Source of the DNA: an uncultured Eubacteriales bacterium
GTDB taxonomy: Bacteria > Bacillota > Clostridia > Lachnospirales > Lachnospiraceae
Assembly: GCA_902772745.1 (NCBI GenBank)
Contig: CACYBV010000120.1
Coordinates: forward strand, 1-5,595
Length of the DNA stretch: 5,595 bases
Direction of reading: 5' to 3'
Under the pieces are notes generated by a model, which made no database searches, was not told the DNA's origin, and saw only the letters and a list, made by a program, of their open reading frames with translations. Shown here in pieces: positions 1-5,444 of the stretch; within the stretch, counting starts at the first letter, position 1, and the number at the start of each line of letters is the position of its first letter. The translations under genes were made by a program, and so were the position numbers.

Positions 1-1
1 A

Positions 2-2758
2 TTAAAGCCGGGTGCCGCAGGAAGTACAGAACTGCGATCTGCCGTCATTTCGGGTACCGCAGCGCGTGCAGTACCTTATTTCCGCCGCGGCAGGAGGAAG
101 CATCCGGGTGCCGCAGGAAACGCAGAACTGGGATCCTCCGTCGTTCCGTGTCCCGCACTTCGTGCAGTATCTTGCTTCCGCCGCGGCCGGAGGAAGCATC
201 CGGGCGCCGCAGGAAACGCAGAACCGCGCGTTTCCGTCGTTCTTCACGCCGCACCGTGTGCAGTACCTGCCGCGCTCAGTGTCTTTCTGAACCGGTACCG
301 GGTCTGAAATCCTCAGTTTCGGCTCCGGCGCCGCCTGCGGTTTCACCTCCGCGGGAGCGGTGAACCGGCTCGGCGGCTCCGGGGGAATCTGCGGGCTCAC
401 AGGCGGCTTCGGATTCTGACTTCCATTGTCCTGCGTCGGCCGTGTCAGAAGTTCCGGACCGGGCAGCGTGATCTCAGCAGGGTATTCTGCTGTGCCGGAG
501 GGTACCGCATCCGGCCTCATGGTCCGCTCCGCTGTATCAGGCATCCCGGCCGGCAGCGCGGGGGTATTCTCCCTTATTACAGGCTTCTTCCCTCCGGGCC
601 TTACCTGACCGCCGAAAATCTGCTTTCGGAAGATGAAAATGACTGCGCCGCCCGCCGCGGCCAGGATCCCGCCGATAAGGATCAGGATCCACCACTTTCG
701 CGGCGGCCCGCCTTCCTGATAGGTCGTATCGAACTTGCCGTCGCCGTCTTCATCGACCTGGAGGATCGTCGCCTTTTTCCGGTCGGCGTTGGCTTCGATA
801 TAGGTTCTTTTACTGATCGGGATGTCTTTGATGACACGCAGGTCGCTGTATTCGCCGTCGGCGTCCATGTAACCTGCGGTATAAGTCATTGTACCCCTCG
901 CGTTCCCATGAATCCGGATGGTATATCGGGTTCCGTCCTCCCTGAGACGGAGGATCTTCGTTCGGTTGTCGTTATCATCGCTGCCGTCGTCATCCTCCCC
1001 GGCTTCAAAGGTCAGCGTGCCGAAGCTCGTACGAGTTTTCTCCTTTACGGAGCTCAGGGTTTCCTTCCCGACAGTGACTTCCACATCCACCGGACAGGCA
1101 ATCCGGGCATATGCGTATTCTTCCCCGTTGATCTGGTCCGCCATATCGTTAAAGAAATCCACCAGGTCTTCGGCCTCATCGACTTCATAATGGTAGCCCT
1201 GGCTGGAGCTTTTCTCCATGAATTTCTGTCCTTCACTCAGATCGCTGCCGGACAGGGCCTCAAAGAAGCCTATGGTGTAAATCTCGATCCCCTCCGCCTT
1301 CAGGTTCTCAATGTAGTTGTCCAGCGCGTCGCCCATGAGCCCTTCGTTGGTGAGGCCGTCGCTCATCAGGATAATAATCCGCTGGCCTTCCTCACAGGCC
1401 CGAAGCATTCCGGCGGCTGCGCTGAGCCCTGCGCCTGTATTGGTCATATCATCCGCGCGGATTCCGTCCACGGCATCTTTCAAAACAGAGGCCTTCCTTG
1501 AAAAACTCGAGCGTACCTGTGCCCCCGATGAGAACGATACGACACCGACGCTGGCGTCTTCCTTTACGATGGTATCGATAAAATCCTTGGCCGCGCTTTT
1601 GGTCTCACTGAGCGGAGTTCCTTCCATGCTTCCGGAATTATCCAGCACCAGCACGATATTTCTCTTCCTGGAAATTTCAGCGCCTTCTCTTTTCAGCCTT
1701 TTTGCCTCTTCGAGTTCGTCGATCCGCTGCTGGACAAGCTTCGCATAGGCTTCGGCGCCTTTGCGGTTCGGATGCATGGACTTCATGCTGGCTTTAGCTT
1801 TCTGGTTAAGATCGTTGCTTTTATCCGTTTCGACCCCGAAAATCCACGGGTCGGAGGAGTATGCCTCATGACCTTTGAATGAGCTCTCCACATCGACGAA
1901 CTCAATCTTCATTCCGGACTTCTTCAACGCTTCGATCCGTTCCCTGATCTTGTTGTTGAATAATGTAACTCCGCCGGCAATTGCCTTTGCTTCTTCGCCG
2001 TTGAAGAGCCAGCTGTTTCCGCCGTCGGCCGCAATCAGCGGAGGATATCCGGTAATAATAATGGTCGCATTGGGCGCCGCCTCGGCGACCCTCCGGTAGG
2101 TCTCTTCCAGTTTGTCGACGGTATCATTCAGTTTCGCGATTTCGGCATCGATCAGTTTTTTTGTTTTTGCGCCGTCCCCGGGCCAGTTGGGACTGGCCGC
2201 CGTCATGATAATGTCATCAAAATGCACATCGTTGCCGCCGATGGACATCGTGACATAGTCCACCTCTTCACGGTCCAGCTTCGGGTTGTTGTAGAAAATG
2301 TCCAGCTGACCGGGCATGCTGTACGTGCCTTCATAATCTTCATAACCCTCTTCGGATTTCCGTTTGATTGTTTTGCTCTGAGAGCCGCCTCTGCCGCTGC
2401 GGTTGATATTGTCGGTAACTGCGCCGGAGGAAGCCGCGAAGAAAAAGTTCGTGCCGCGGTTCTGCTGCATGGTTCCGCTGCAGTCCGGAAGCGTCAGCAT
2501 CCCTGCCCAGGAATTGTCCGAGCGGTGCGCGAGCCAGTCCTCATCTTCGAGCTTATCCATGATATTTGTACTGCTGCCGTAATTCTCCAGGCCTTCGCCG
2601 GATGCATAGGAATCCCCCAGGCCCACGAGAATGCGGCCCGGACGGAGTTCTCTCGGGATCTCCTCCTTCCGGTTATCCGCCCAGGCACTGCCGAAAAGAA
2701 GCGGCAGCAGAAGAAGCAGGGGCAGCAGGACTGCAAAGGTTCTGAACCGATTTCTCAT
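2..2758 (-). CDS. Membrane-anchored SGNH/GDSL hydrolase - von Willebrand A - triple zinc-ribbon fusion protein
   Basis: This 918-residue protein starts at the ATG at 2758-2756, chosen because a strong GGGAGG site lies 7 bases upstream and a signal peptide follows at once (Leu-rich core, likely cut after Ala-Trp-Ala27). Residues 43-345 are an SGNH hydrolase of the SEST-like type: GDS with Ser50, an SSGA block at 110-113, GGND with Asn176, and HPN with His329. The usual Asp three residues before the His is absent (Lys326), so a Ser-His dyad is likely. Residues 367-545 are a vWA domain with complete MIDAS (Asp373, Ser375, Ser377, Thr439, Asp467). A beta-rich region follows, with an EF-hand-like loop at 669-677, a membrane helix at 688-710, a Pro-rich linker at 715-828, and three CX2C-X10-CX2C zinc ribbons at 831-918. 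The hydrolase and vWA parts should be outside the cell and the ribbons inside. Substrate and partner are unknown. The TAA stop is at the window edge. Confidence 0.93.
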   Translation of the reverse strand: MRNRFRTFAVLLPLLLLLPLLFGSAWADNRKEEIPRELRPGRILVGLGDSYASGEGLENYGSSTNIMDKLEDEDWLAHRSDNSWAGMLTLPDCSGTMQQNRGTNFFFAASSGAVTDNINRSGRGGSQSKTIKRKSEEGYEDYEGTYSMPGQLDIFYNNPKLDREEVDYVTMSIGGNDVHFDDIIMTAASPNWPGDGAKTKKLIDAEIAKLNDTVDKLEETYRRVAEAAPNATIIITGYPPLIAADGGNSWLFNGEEAKAIAGGVTLFNNKIRERIEALKKSGMKIEFVDVESSFKGHEAYSSDPWIFGVETDKSNDLNQKAKASMKSMHPNRKGAEAYAKLVQQRIDELEEAKRLKREGAEISRKRNIVLVLDNSGSMEGTPLSETKSAAKDFIDTIVKEDASVGVVSFSSGAQVRSSFSRKASVLKDAVDGIRADDMTNTGAGLSAAAGMLRACEEGQRIIILMSDGLTNEGLMGDALDNYIENLKAEGIEIYTIGFFEALSGSDLSEGQKFMEKSSSQGYHYEVDEAEDLVDFFNDMADQINGEEYAYARIACPVDVEVTVGKETLSSVKEKTRTSFGTLTFEAGEDDDGSDDNDNRTKILRLREDGTRYTIRIHGNARGTMTYTAGYMDADGEYSDLRVIKDIPISKRTYIEANADRKKATILQVDEDGDGKFDTTYQEGGPPRKWWILILIGGILAAAGGAVIFIFRKQIFGGQVRPGGKKPVIRENTPALPAGMPDTAERTMRPDAVPSGTAEYPAEITLPGPELLTRPTQDNGSQNPKPPVSPQIPPEPPSRFTAPAEVKPQAAPEPKLRISDPVPVQKDTERGRYCTRCGVKNDGNARFCVSCGARMLPPAAAEARYCTKCGTRNDGGSQFCVSCGTRMLPPAAAEIRYCTRCGTRNDGRSQFCTSCGTRL
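5..268 (-). repeat. Three tandem 96-bp zinc-ribbon coding repeats
   Basis: The 3' end of the gene encodes three near-identical units at 173-268, 77-172 and 5-76. The first two have 32 codons and the last is cut to 24 by the stop codon. Each has the form RYCT(R/K)CG...FC(V/T)SCG(A/T)R. Units one and two continue into the linker MLPPAAAE. Cysteines are at residues 833/836/847/850, 865/868/879/882 and 897/900/911/914, so all twelve ligands are kept. The similarity includes the linker and is visible in the DNA, which points to fairly recent in-frame duplication. Confidence 0.93.
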
Positions 2759-3567
2759 AGTTCGTCCACCTCCCATTCATCCAGCCCGTTCAGAGTTTCG
2801 TCATCAATCCGGTCGATATGCTTTACGATCAGCCTGTTCTCGTCAGGCTTCATTGTATAGAACACATGCCGGTCACCGTCATAAGTGATGAACTGCTCCG
2901 ACTCGGAAATCACGTGCGGTATCGACCAGTCTTTCTCCGTATACCAGTTCATCGGCGCGGCATAGAAGGTATCGCCCATCAGTGTAACGGTCCACACCAC
3001 TTCATCCGGTGTTTCATAGTATGTCTCATAGAACGGGTGCTTCTCTTTGCCGCCGGATTCGATTTCCTGTCCGCCGGTAAATCTCCCGTCCTCGCTGTAG
3101 TAGACTTTGATCGGGTTCGCTGAAAAGCCGCGTCTCCGAAATTCCTGCAGCGCTTCGTCTTCACTCAGCATGGCGGCTTTTTTAGCAGACTGCTCGTCGG
3201 TGATGCGGCCGTATTCTTCCACTTCTTCCCTGACGGCATAAGGCTCGGCGGTCTCTTCCGCAGTTCCGTCCGGGCTGCCGTCCGTACCGCCTTTTTCTCT
3301 CCCCTGCCGGATCGTCTGAATCAGTCCGACAAGGACCAGGATCATTCCGGCGGTAATTGCTGCGAGTGCAGCCCCGAGCATGAGCCATTTCAGCCAGCCG
3401 GGCATTTTCTTTTCCTGTGCGGAAACTGGCGGAACAGCGGACTGCTGTCCGGAATCCGGCGGCATCTGCATCTTCGGTACAGGCTCGGATGTCAGGCTAC
3501 GGCCGCAGTTCGGGCAGCGGACGTCCGATCCCAGCTCATGCCCGCAGTTCGGGCAGTATCGGCTCAT
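2755..3567 (-). CDS. Zinc-ribbon, single-pass membrane protein with extracytoplasmic domain
   Basis: This 270-residue protein starts at the ATG at 3567-3565, six bases after AGAGGAGGG; the reading frame is open further upstream but without another good ribosome site. Residues 3-24 form a zinc ribbon with Cys5/Cys8 and Cys18/Cys21 (CPNC twice). A Pro/Gln-rich linker follows, then a membrane helix at about 61-84 flanked by Lys and Arg. A low-complexity Gly/Asp/Glu stretch (90-118) leads into a mixed alpha/beta domain to the end, rich in Tyr, Trp and acidic residues, that I do not recognise. There is no signal peptide cleavage site, so the ribbon should be cytoplasmic and the C-terminal domain outside. 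The gene overlaps the GDSL-vWA gene by four bases and is its first cistron, so the products probably act together at the membrane. The role is unknown; a sensor or complex partner is an inference. Confidence 0.9.
   Translation of the reverse strand: MSRYCPNCGHELGSDVRCPNCGRSLTSEPVPKMQMPPDSGQQSAVPPVSAQEKKMPGWLKWLMLGAALAAITAGMILVLVGLIQTIRQGREKGGTDGSPDGTAEETAEPYAVREEVEEYGRITDEQSAKKAAMLSEDEALQEFRRRGFSANPIKVYYSEDGRFTGGQEIESGGKEKHPFYETYYETPDEVVWTVTLMGDTFYAAPMNWYTEKDWSIPHVISESEQFITYDGDRHVFYTMKPDENRLIVKHIDRIDDETLNGLDEWEVDEL
2766..2774 (-). promoter_or_regulatory. Ribosome binding site inside the upstream gene, with ATGA overlap
   Basis: The minus strand reads GGGAGGTGG ending 7 bases before the ATG at 2758. 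It is encoded by the last codons (Trp-Glu-Val) of the upstream zinc-ribbon gene. That gene's TGA stop (2757-2755) overlaps the ATG in an ATGA, the classic arrangement for translational coupling. The site settles the start of the 918-residue protein. Confidence 0.88.
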
Positions 3568-3573
3568 TTTGTT

Positions 3574-3582
3574 CCCTCCTCT
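3574..3582 (-). promoter_or_regulatory. Strong ribosome binding site
   Basis: AGAGGAGGG on the minus strand lies six bases before the ATG at 3567. It fixes the start of the zinc-ribbon membrane protein directly before its CPNC ribbon and excludes the 37 extra residues open upstream, which overlap the promoter. Confidence 0.88.
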
Positions 3583-3646
3583 TTTCGTATGATCCGCCGG
3601 GACAGTTCTCTCTTTTCCCGATGCCAAAACGGGTTCCAATGTCAGG

Positions 3647-3669
3647 ATCATCATATCACAAAAGTCCGG
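3647..3669 (-). repeat. Promoter-core direct repeat, copy 1
   Basis: This 23-bp stretch matches 4212-4234 at 21 positions; both differences are transitions. It contains CCGGACTTTT, then TGATAT and ATGAT, and covers the -10 box of the two-gene unit. Here the CCGGACT part is also the 3' arm of a terminator hairpin. Confidence 0.8.
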
Positions 3670-3678
3670 TGAATACAA
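3650..3678 (-). promoter_or_regulatory. Promoter of the two-gene zinc-ribbon / GDSL-vWA unit
   Basis: The minus strand carries a -10 box TATGAT (3650-3655) and a -35-like box TTGTAT (3673-3678) with a 17-base spacer. The predicted transcript starts near 3643, giving a leader of about 75 bases. The -35 lies in the loop of the preceding gene's terminator hairpin (3663-3689). The -35 match is modest (first three of six bases). A further TATAAT at 3700-3705 lacks a good -35. Confidence 0.6.
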
Positions 3679-3689
3679 TACACCGGACT
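3660..3689 (-). terminator. Intrinsic terminator of the 153-residue gene
   Basis: Perfect 9-bp arms AGTCCGGTG (minus strand, 3689-3681) and CACCGGACT (3671-3663) enclose a 9-base loop. The 3' arm ends in a T and three more T follow, so the U tract is short. It lies 37 bases past the TAA stop at 3727 and fits rho-independent termination before the next promoter. The arms are symmetric, but on the plus strand no gene runs toward it. Confidence 0.72.
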
Positions 3690-3716
3690 CGGAACGCTCA
3701 TTATAAAAACTTATCC

Positions 3717-3736
3717 GGCACCGTCCTTACGGTGCC
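3717..3736 (-). terminator. Stem-loop carrying the stop codon in its loop, possible first terminator
   Basis: GGCACCG and CGGTGCC form a perfect 7-bp stem around a 6-base loop (minus strand TAAGGA) that begins with the TAA stop of the 153-residue gene. A run of five T follows, but only after about seven other bases, so termination here would be inefficient. It may act with the second hairpin at 3663-3689. Confidence 0.4.
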
Positions 3737-4188
3737 TTCGCGGCTTCCTTCATCAGTTCGTGGAGAAGTGCCGGCAGGTAAAAGCGGTCGCACAAATCCG
3801 ATACCACCGCCGATGTGACAAAGGTTTTCAGGATCTCCTCCTGGTCGAAAAGCTGTTCCTTCGCCAGGCGCACATAGATATCGAGCGTCACTTCGTCCGG
3901 GAATTCGTCACCGTAATCCTGCGCCATGAAGGAGTACTCCTTCGTGATATACTGCAGAAGCTGGGCCTCCACCTTGGAAACATTCACCATCTGAGCCAGC
4001 CTCTGGATACAGTACCGCTCGTCATGAGTCCTTTTCGCGGGAAAACCGTAGTCTGCGGGATAGGTTCTCAGAATATCGAAAAGAATCCCCCGATACTGTT
4101 CATTCTCCCGCAGGAAGTTCCGGACCGCCTGCTCCATCAGGCTCTGAATCCGGTTCTTTTCCGGTATGCTTAGATTGAGTGTGCTCAT
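3727..4188 (-). CDS. Hypothetical soluble, mostly helical protein
   Basis: This 153-residue protein starts at the ATG at 4188-4186, six bases after GAGGAG (4195-4200), and ends at TAA. I do not recognise the family. It has no signal peptide, no membrane segment and no cysteine cluster (only two isolated Cys). The sequence is rich in charged and aromatic residues spaced as in amphipathic helices, such as the N-terminal stretch with SLMEQAVRNFLREN and the C-terminal LPALLHELMKEAAK, so an all-alpha cytoplasmic fold is likely. It has its own promoter and a terminator before the zinc-ribbon/GDSL-vWA unit, so it is a separate transcript. It nevertheless shares a near-identical promoter core with that unit, which hints at common control. 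The gene call is firm from start signals, length and codon pattern; the function is unknown. Confidence 0.85.
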   Translation of the reverse strand: MSTLNLSIPEKNRIQSLMEQAVRNFLRENEQYRGILFDILRTYPADYGFPAKRTHDERYCIQRLAQMVNVSKVEAQLLQYITKEYSFMAQDYGDEFPDEVTLDIYVRLAKEQLFDQEEILKTFVTSAVVSDLCDRFYLPALLHELMKEAAKAP

Positions 4189-4211
4189 AGACTGCTCCTC
4201 TTCATTTCCAC

Positions 4212-4234
4212 ATCATTATATCATAAAAGTCCGG
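4212..4234 (-). repeat. Promoter-core direct repeat, copy 2
   Basis: This is the second copy of the 23-bp promoter core, covering the TATAAT box of the 153-residue gene. Here CCGGACTTTT is not part of a strong hairpin, so the shared sequence is not explained by terminator pairing alone. Confidence 0.8.
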
Positions 4235-4243
4235 AACCGTAAA
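4215..4243 (-). promoter_or_regulatory. Promoter of the 153-residue gene
   Basis: The minus strand has a perfect -10 TATAAT (4215-4220) and a -35 TTTACG (4238-4243) with an ideal 17-base spacer. The expected transcript start near 4208 gives a leader of about 20 bases containing GAGGAG. This is the best vegetative-type promoter in the window. Phased A/T tracts lie about 50-90 bases upstream of the -35. Confidence 0.82.
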
Positions 4244-4291
4244 TGGAATTCCGCGTTACATATTATGACGGCGGAAAGCCCGCATGACACC

Positions 4292-4335
4292 AGAAAAACT
4301 CGATTTTTCTCGGTTTTTTCGAAATTTTTTCTTTT
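4292..4335. other. Phased A/T tracts, probably intrinsically curved DNA
   Basis: Plus-strand homopolymer tracts lie at 4294-4298 (A5), 4304-4308 (T5), 4314-4319 (T6), 4322-4330 (AAA then T6) and 4332-4335 (T4). The first four centres are about 10 bp apart, matching the helical repeat, which is the known signature of A-tract curvature. AGAAAAA and TTTTTCT (4292-4298, 4304-4310) can also pair around CTCGA, but no gene reads into it as a terminator. It lies upstream of the promoter at 4215-4243. Confidence 0.55.
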
Positions 4336-4434
4336 CATCCGTGATACCGCTCTGGTTCCGGGTATCAGCATTCAGTTATGCTCCGGGTGCTGAATCGCCC
4401 ACACCCACGCTCTCGGGCCTCGCTATGCAACGAG

Positions 4435-4656
4435 TTGTAGTCAGACATTGTTTGACTACAGGACACCCTCCCGCTGCCGCGAGTTGTAGTCATACATTGT
4501 TTGACTACATATCCCCTTTCTTTACCGAAAGATTGTAGTCATATATTATTTGACTACACGATCCCTTTCCGCTGCCGTGGTTTGAAGTCATATATTGTTT
4601 GACTACAGGACGCATTTCGTTATGCGATGGCTGTAGCCACACATTGTTTGACTACA
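4435..4656. repeat. Array of five 26-bp dyad elements at an exact 49-bp period
   Basis: Copies start at 4435, 4484, 4533, 4582 and 4631, each 26 bp, separated by four 23-bp intervals. Each has arms TGTAGTCA and TGACTACA around a 9-base centre of the form nAnATTGTT, which is itself partly symmetric (ACA-T-TGT). Copies 1-3 have perfect arms, while copies 4 (TGAAGTCA) and 5 (TGTAGCCA) carry one change in the left arm. The intervals are related to each other: 4461-4483 and 4559-4581 agree at 15 of 23 positions and share CCGCTGCCG. The unit is therefore a diverged 49-bp tandem repeat with a conserved dyad core, not a set of unique spacers. Since 49 is not a multiple of three, it is not a coding repeat. 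It could be a protein-binding site array, a partition or replication-related site, or a hairpin-type intergenic repeat family. Confidence 0.85.
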
Positions 4657-4998
4657 CGGTACGGTTACGATGTGGCGGATGATCTGGAAACTGTATTTGA
4701 CGTGGAATCGGATTGGCAACGGTGTGATGCGTTGTTTGGGTATGAATCGGTGATTTTGCGGTTGTTATGACGGTTTCCGCGGTTACCGGAGACTTTTCGA
4801 TGGCTTTTCCTGTTGATTTTCGGTGCGCGTTCCGGCTGTTTCGTTGTTTGCGGGTGCTCTGCGCGTTCCTCCTGCACGGAATTCCGGCTATCGGGGCTGA
4901 TTCCTTGGCGTAGCTCTTTGTTGTGTGCCCGGCCCGCCCAAGCAGGCGGGCGGTCAGGGAGAGGCTTTTTCATAGTGATAACCTGTATTTTAATTTGT
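4657..4998. other. Non-coding stretch, no gene supported
   Basis: No reading frame here has a ribosome site or family resemblance. The plus strand is rich in G and T over about 4670-4870. Small symmetric elements are an 18-bp palindrome, CGGT-CCGCGG-ACCG with two-base gaps, at 4771-4788, and a 7-bp GC hairpin (GCCCGCC/GGCGGGC, 4932-4951). A T5 run lies 14 bases after the hairpin, too far for a typical terminator. A 102-codon frame on the minus strand (4665-4973) is basic and low in hydrophobic residues and lacks a ribosome site, so it is not called. Confidence 0.5.
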
Positions 4999-5023
4999 AA
5001 AGTCTATATATATAATAGACTTT
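4999..5023. repeat. AT-rich 25-bp palindrome with TATAAT core
   Basis: Perfect 9-bp arms AAAGTCTAT and ATAGACTTT enclose ATATATA. The plus strand contains TATAAT (5011-5016) with a weak -35-like TTTTAA 17 bases upstream (4988-4993). It could be an operator over a promoter or a cruciform-prone site. No gene is convincingly placed to use it. Confidence 0.6.
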
Positions 5024-5089
5024 GCTTTCTTTTCATCCCACACACTCGCGGGATGTGACCTCAATCGCAGACAACAGAGGCAGCTCCAA

Positions 5090-5326
5090 TCAGGTCCGTT
5101 CCACCCGCTTAATGATGGTCTTCTGGATATACTTCCTGCACTCAAAAAACGCTTCCAGTTCATCGTCCTCAAAGTATTCCGGATTCGGCTCGTAAATATA
5201 TCTCCACTCGTCCTTCTCCTCGTCAACGCAATAATCCTCGCCGTACAGAACAAGATATAGCATCCATTCATATTTTTTCAAGACGATTAAGAAAGAATGT
5301 ACACTGAAGGAACATATAATAACCAC
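5090..5326 (-). CDS. Small hypothetical protein, uncertain
   Basis: An open frame of 78 residues begins at GTG (5326-5324) with GGAAG four bases upstream, a spacing on the short side. An internal ATG at 5263 would give 57 residues but has no ribosome site. The first 20 residues are hydrophobic and look unlike the rest. From residue 24 on it is acidic and Tyr-rich (for example EPNPEYFEDDELEAFFECRK) and ends in a basic tail, a composition more protein-like than chance. I recognise no family. It lies between the terminator of the right-hand gene and the large non-coding region, with no clear promoter. It may be a real small gene, the tail of a decayed gene whose 5' end is lost, or a chance frame. 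Confidence 0.4.
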   Translation of the reverse strand: MVIICSFSVHSFLIVLKKYEWMLYLVLYGEDYCVDEEKDEWRYIYEPNPEYFEDDELEAFFECRKYIQKTIIKRVERT

Positions 5327-5390
5327 TATACTTCCAACTTTACCTAATTAATCAGAACGAATAGTTTCCATTGTAAACCATATCCATCAT

Positions 5391-5418
5391 AAAGGGGCTG
5401 CCACCAGGCAACCCCTTT
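5391..5418 (-). terminator. Terminator of the right-hand partial gene
   Basis: Twelve-base arms surround a 4-base loop (TGGT on the minus strand). Read on the minus strand, all twelve pairs form, with one G-U wobble; on the plus strand the same position is a C-A mismatch, so the element is built for minus-strand transcripts. It begins 26 bases after the TGA stop at 5445. The U tract (CCCCUUUAU) is short. Confidence 0.72.
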
Positions 5419-5444
5419 CTTACTCTGCCGCATTTAACAGATAA

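Noticed and set aside
908..1501. Long plus-strand frame opposite the vWA and stalk region
   Set aside because: It is a shadow of the minus-strand gene, whose domains and motifs are unambiguous; there are no start signals for it.
4343..4366. Inverted repeat GATACC/GGTATC
   Set aside because: Six base pairs with a 12-base loop is within what chance gives in a region this size, and no function is suggested by context.
4284..4538. Plus-strand frame running through curved DNA and the first two dyads
   Set aside because: The translation shows only T-tract-derived Phe runs and repeat-derived residues, with no ribosome site.
4435..4656. CRISPR array
   Set aside because: Spacing is regular, but the 23-bp intervals are similar to each other rather than unique, the repeats are degenerate in two of five copies, and no cas gene is in the window.
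4627..4770. Plus-strand 47-codon frame starting inside the last dyad copy
   Set aside because: It has no ribosome binding site, its first codons are the repeat itself, and nothing resembles a known family. The later part looks mildly protein-like but is too short to support.
4932..4951. GC hairpin as an intrinsic terminator
   Set aside because: The T5 run lies 14 bases beyond the stem, and no gene reads toward it on the plus strand.
4665..4973. Minus-strand 102-codon frame, basic and rich in Arg, Asn, Pro and Ser
   Set aside because: It has no ribosome binding site before its ATG, lacks hydrophobic core residues and spans palindromic non-coding elements. It is more likely a chance frame.
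5034..5055. Hairpin CATCCC/GGGATG as terminator of the small ORF
   Set aside because: The stem is short, the loop is 10 bases, and an A-rich rather than U-rich tail follows on the minus strand.
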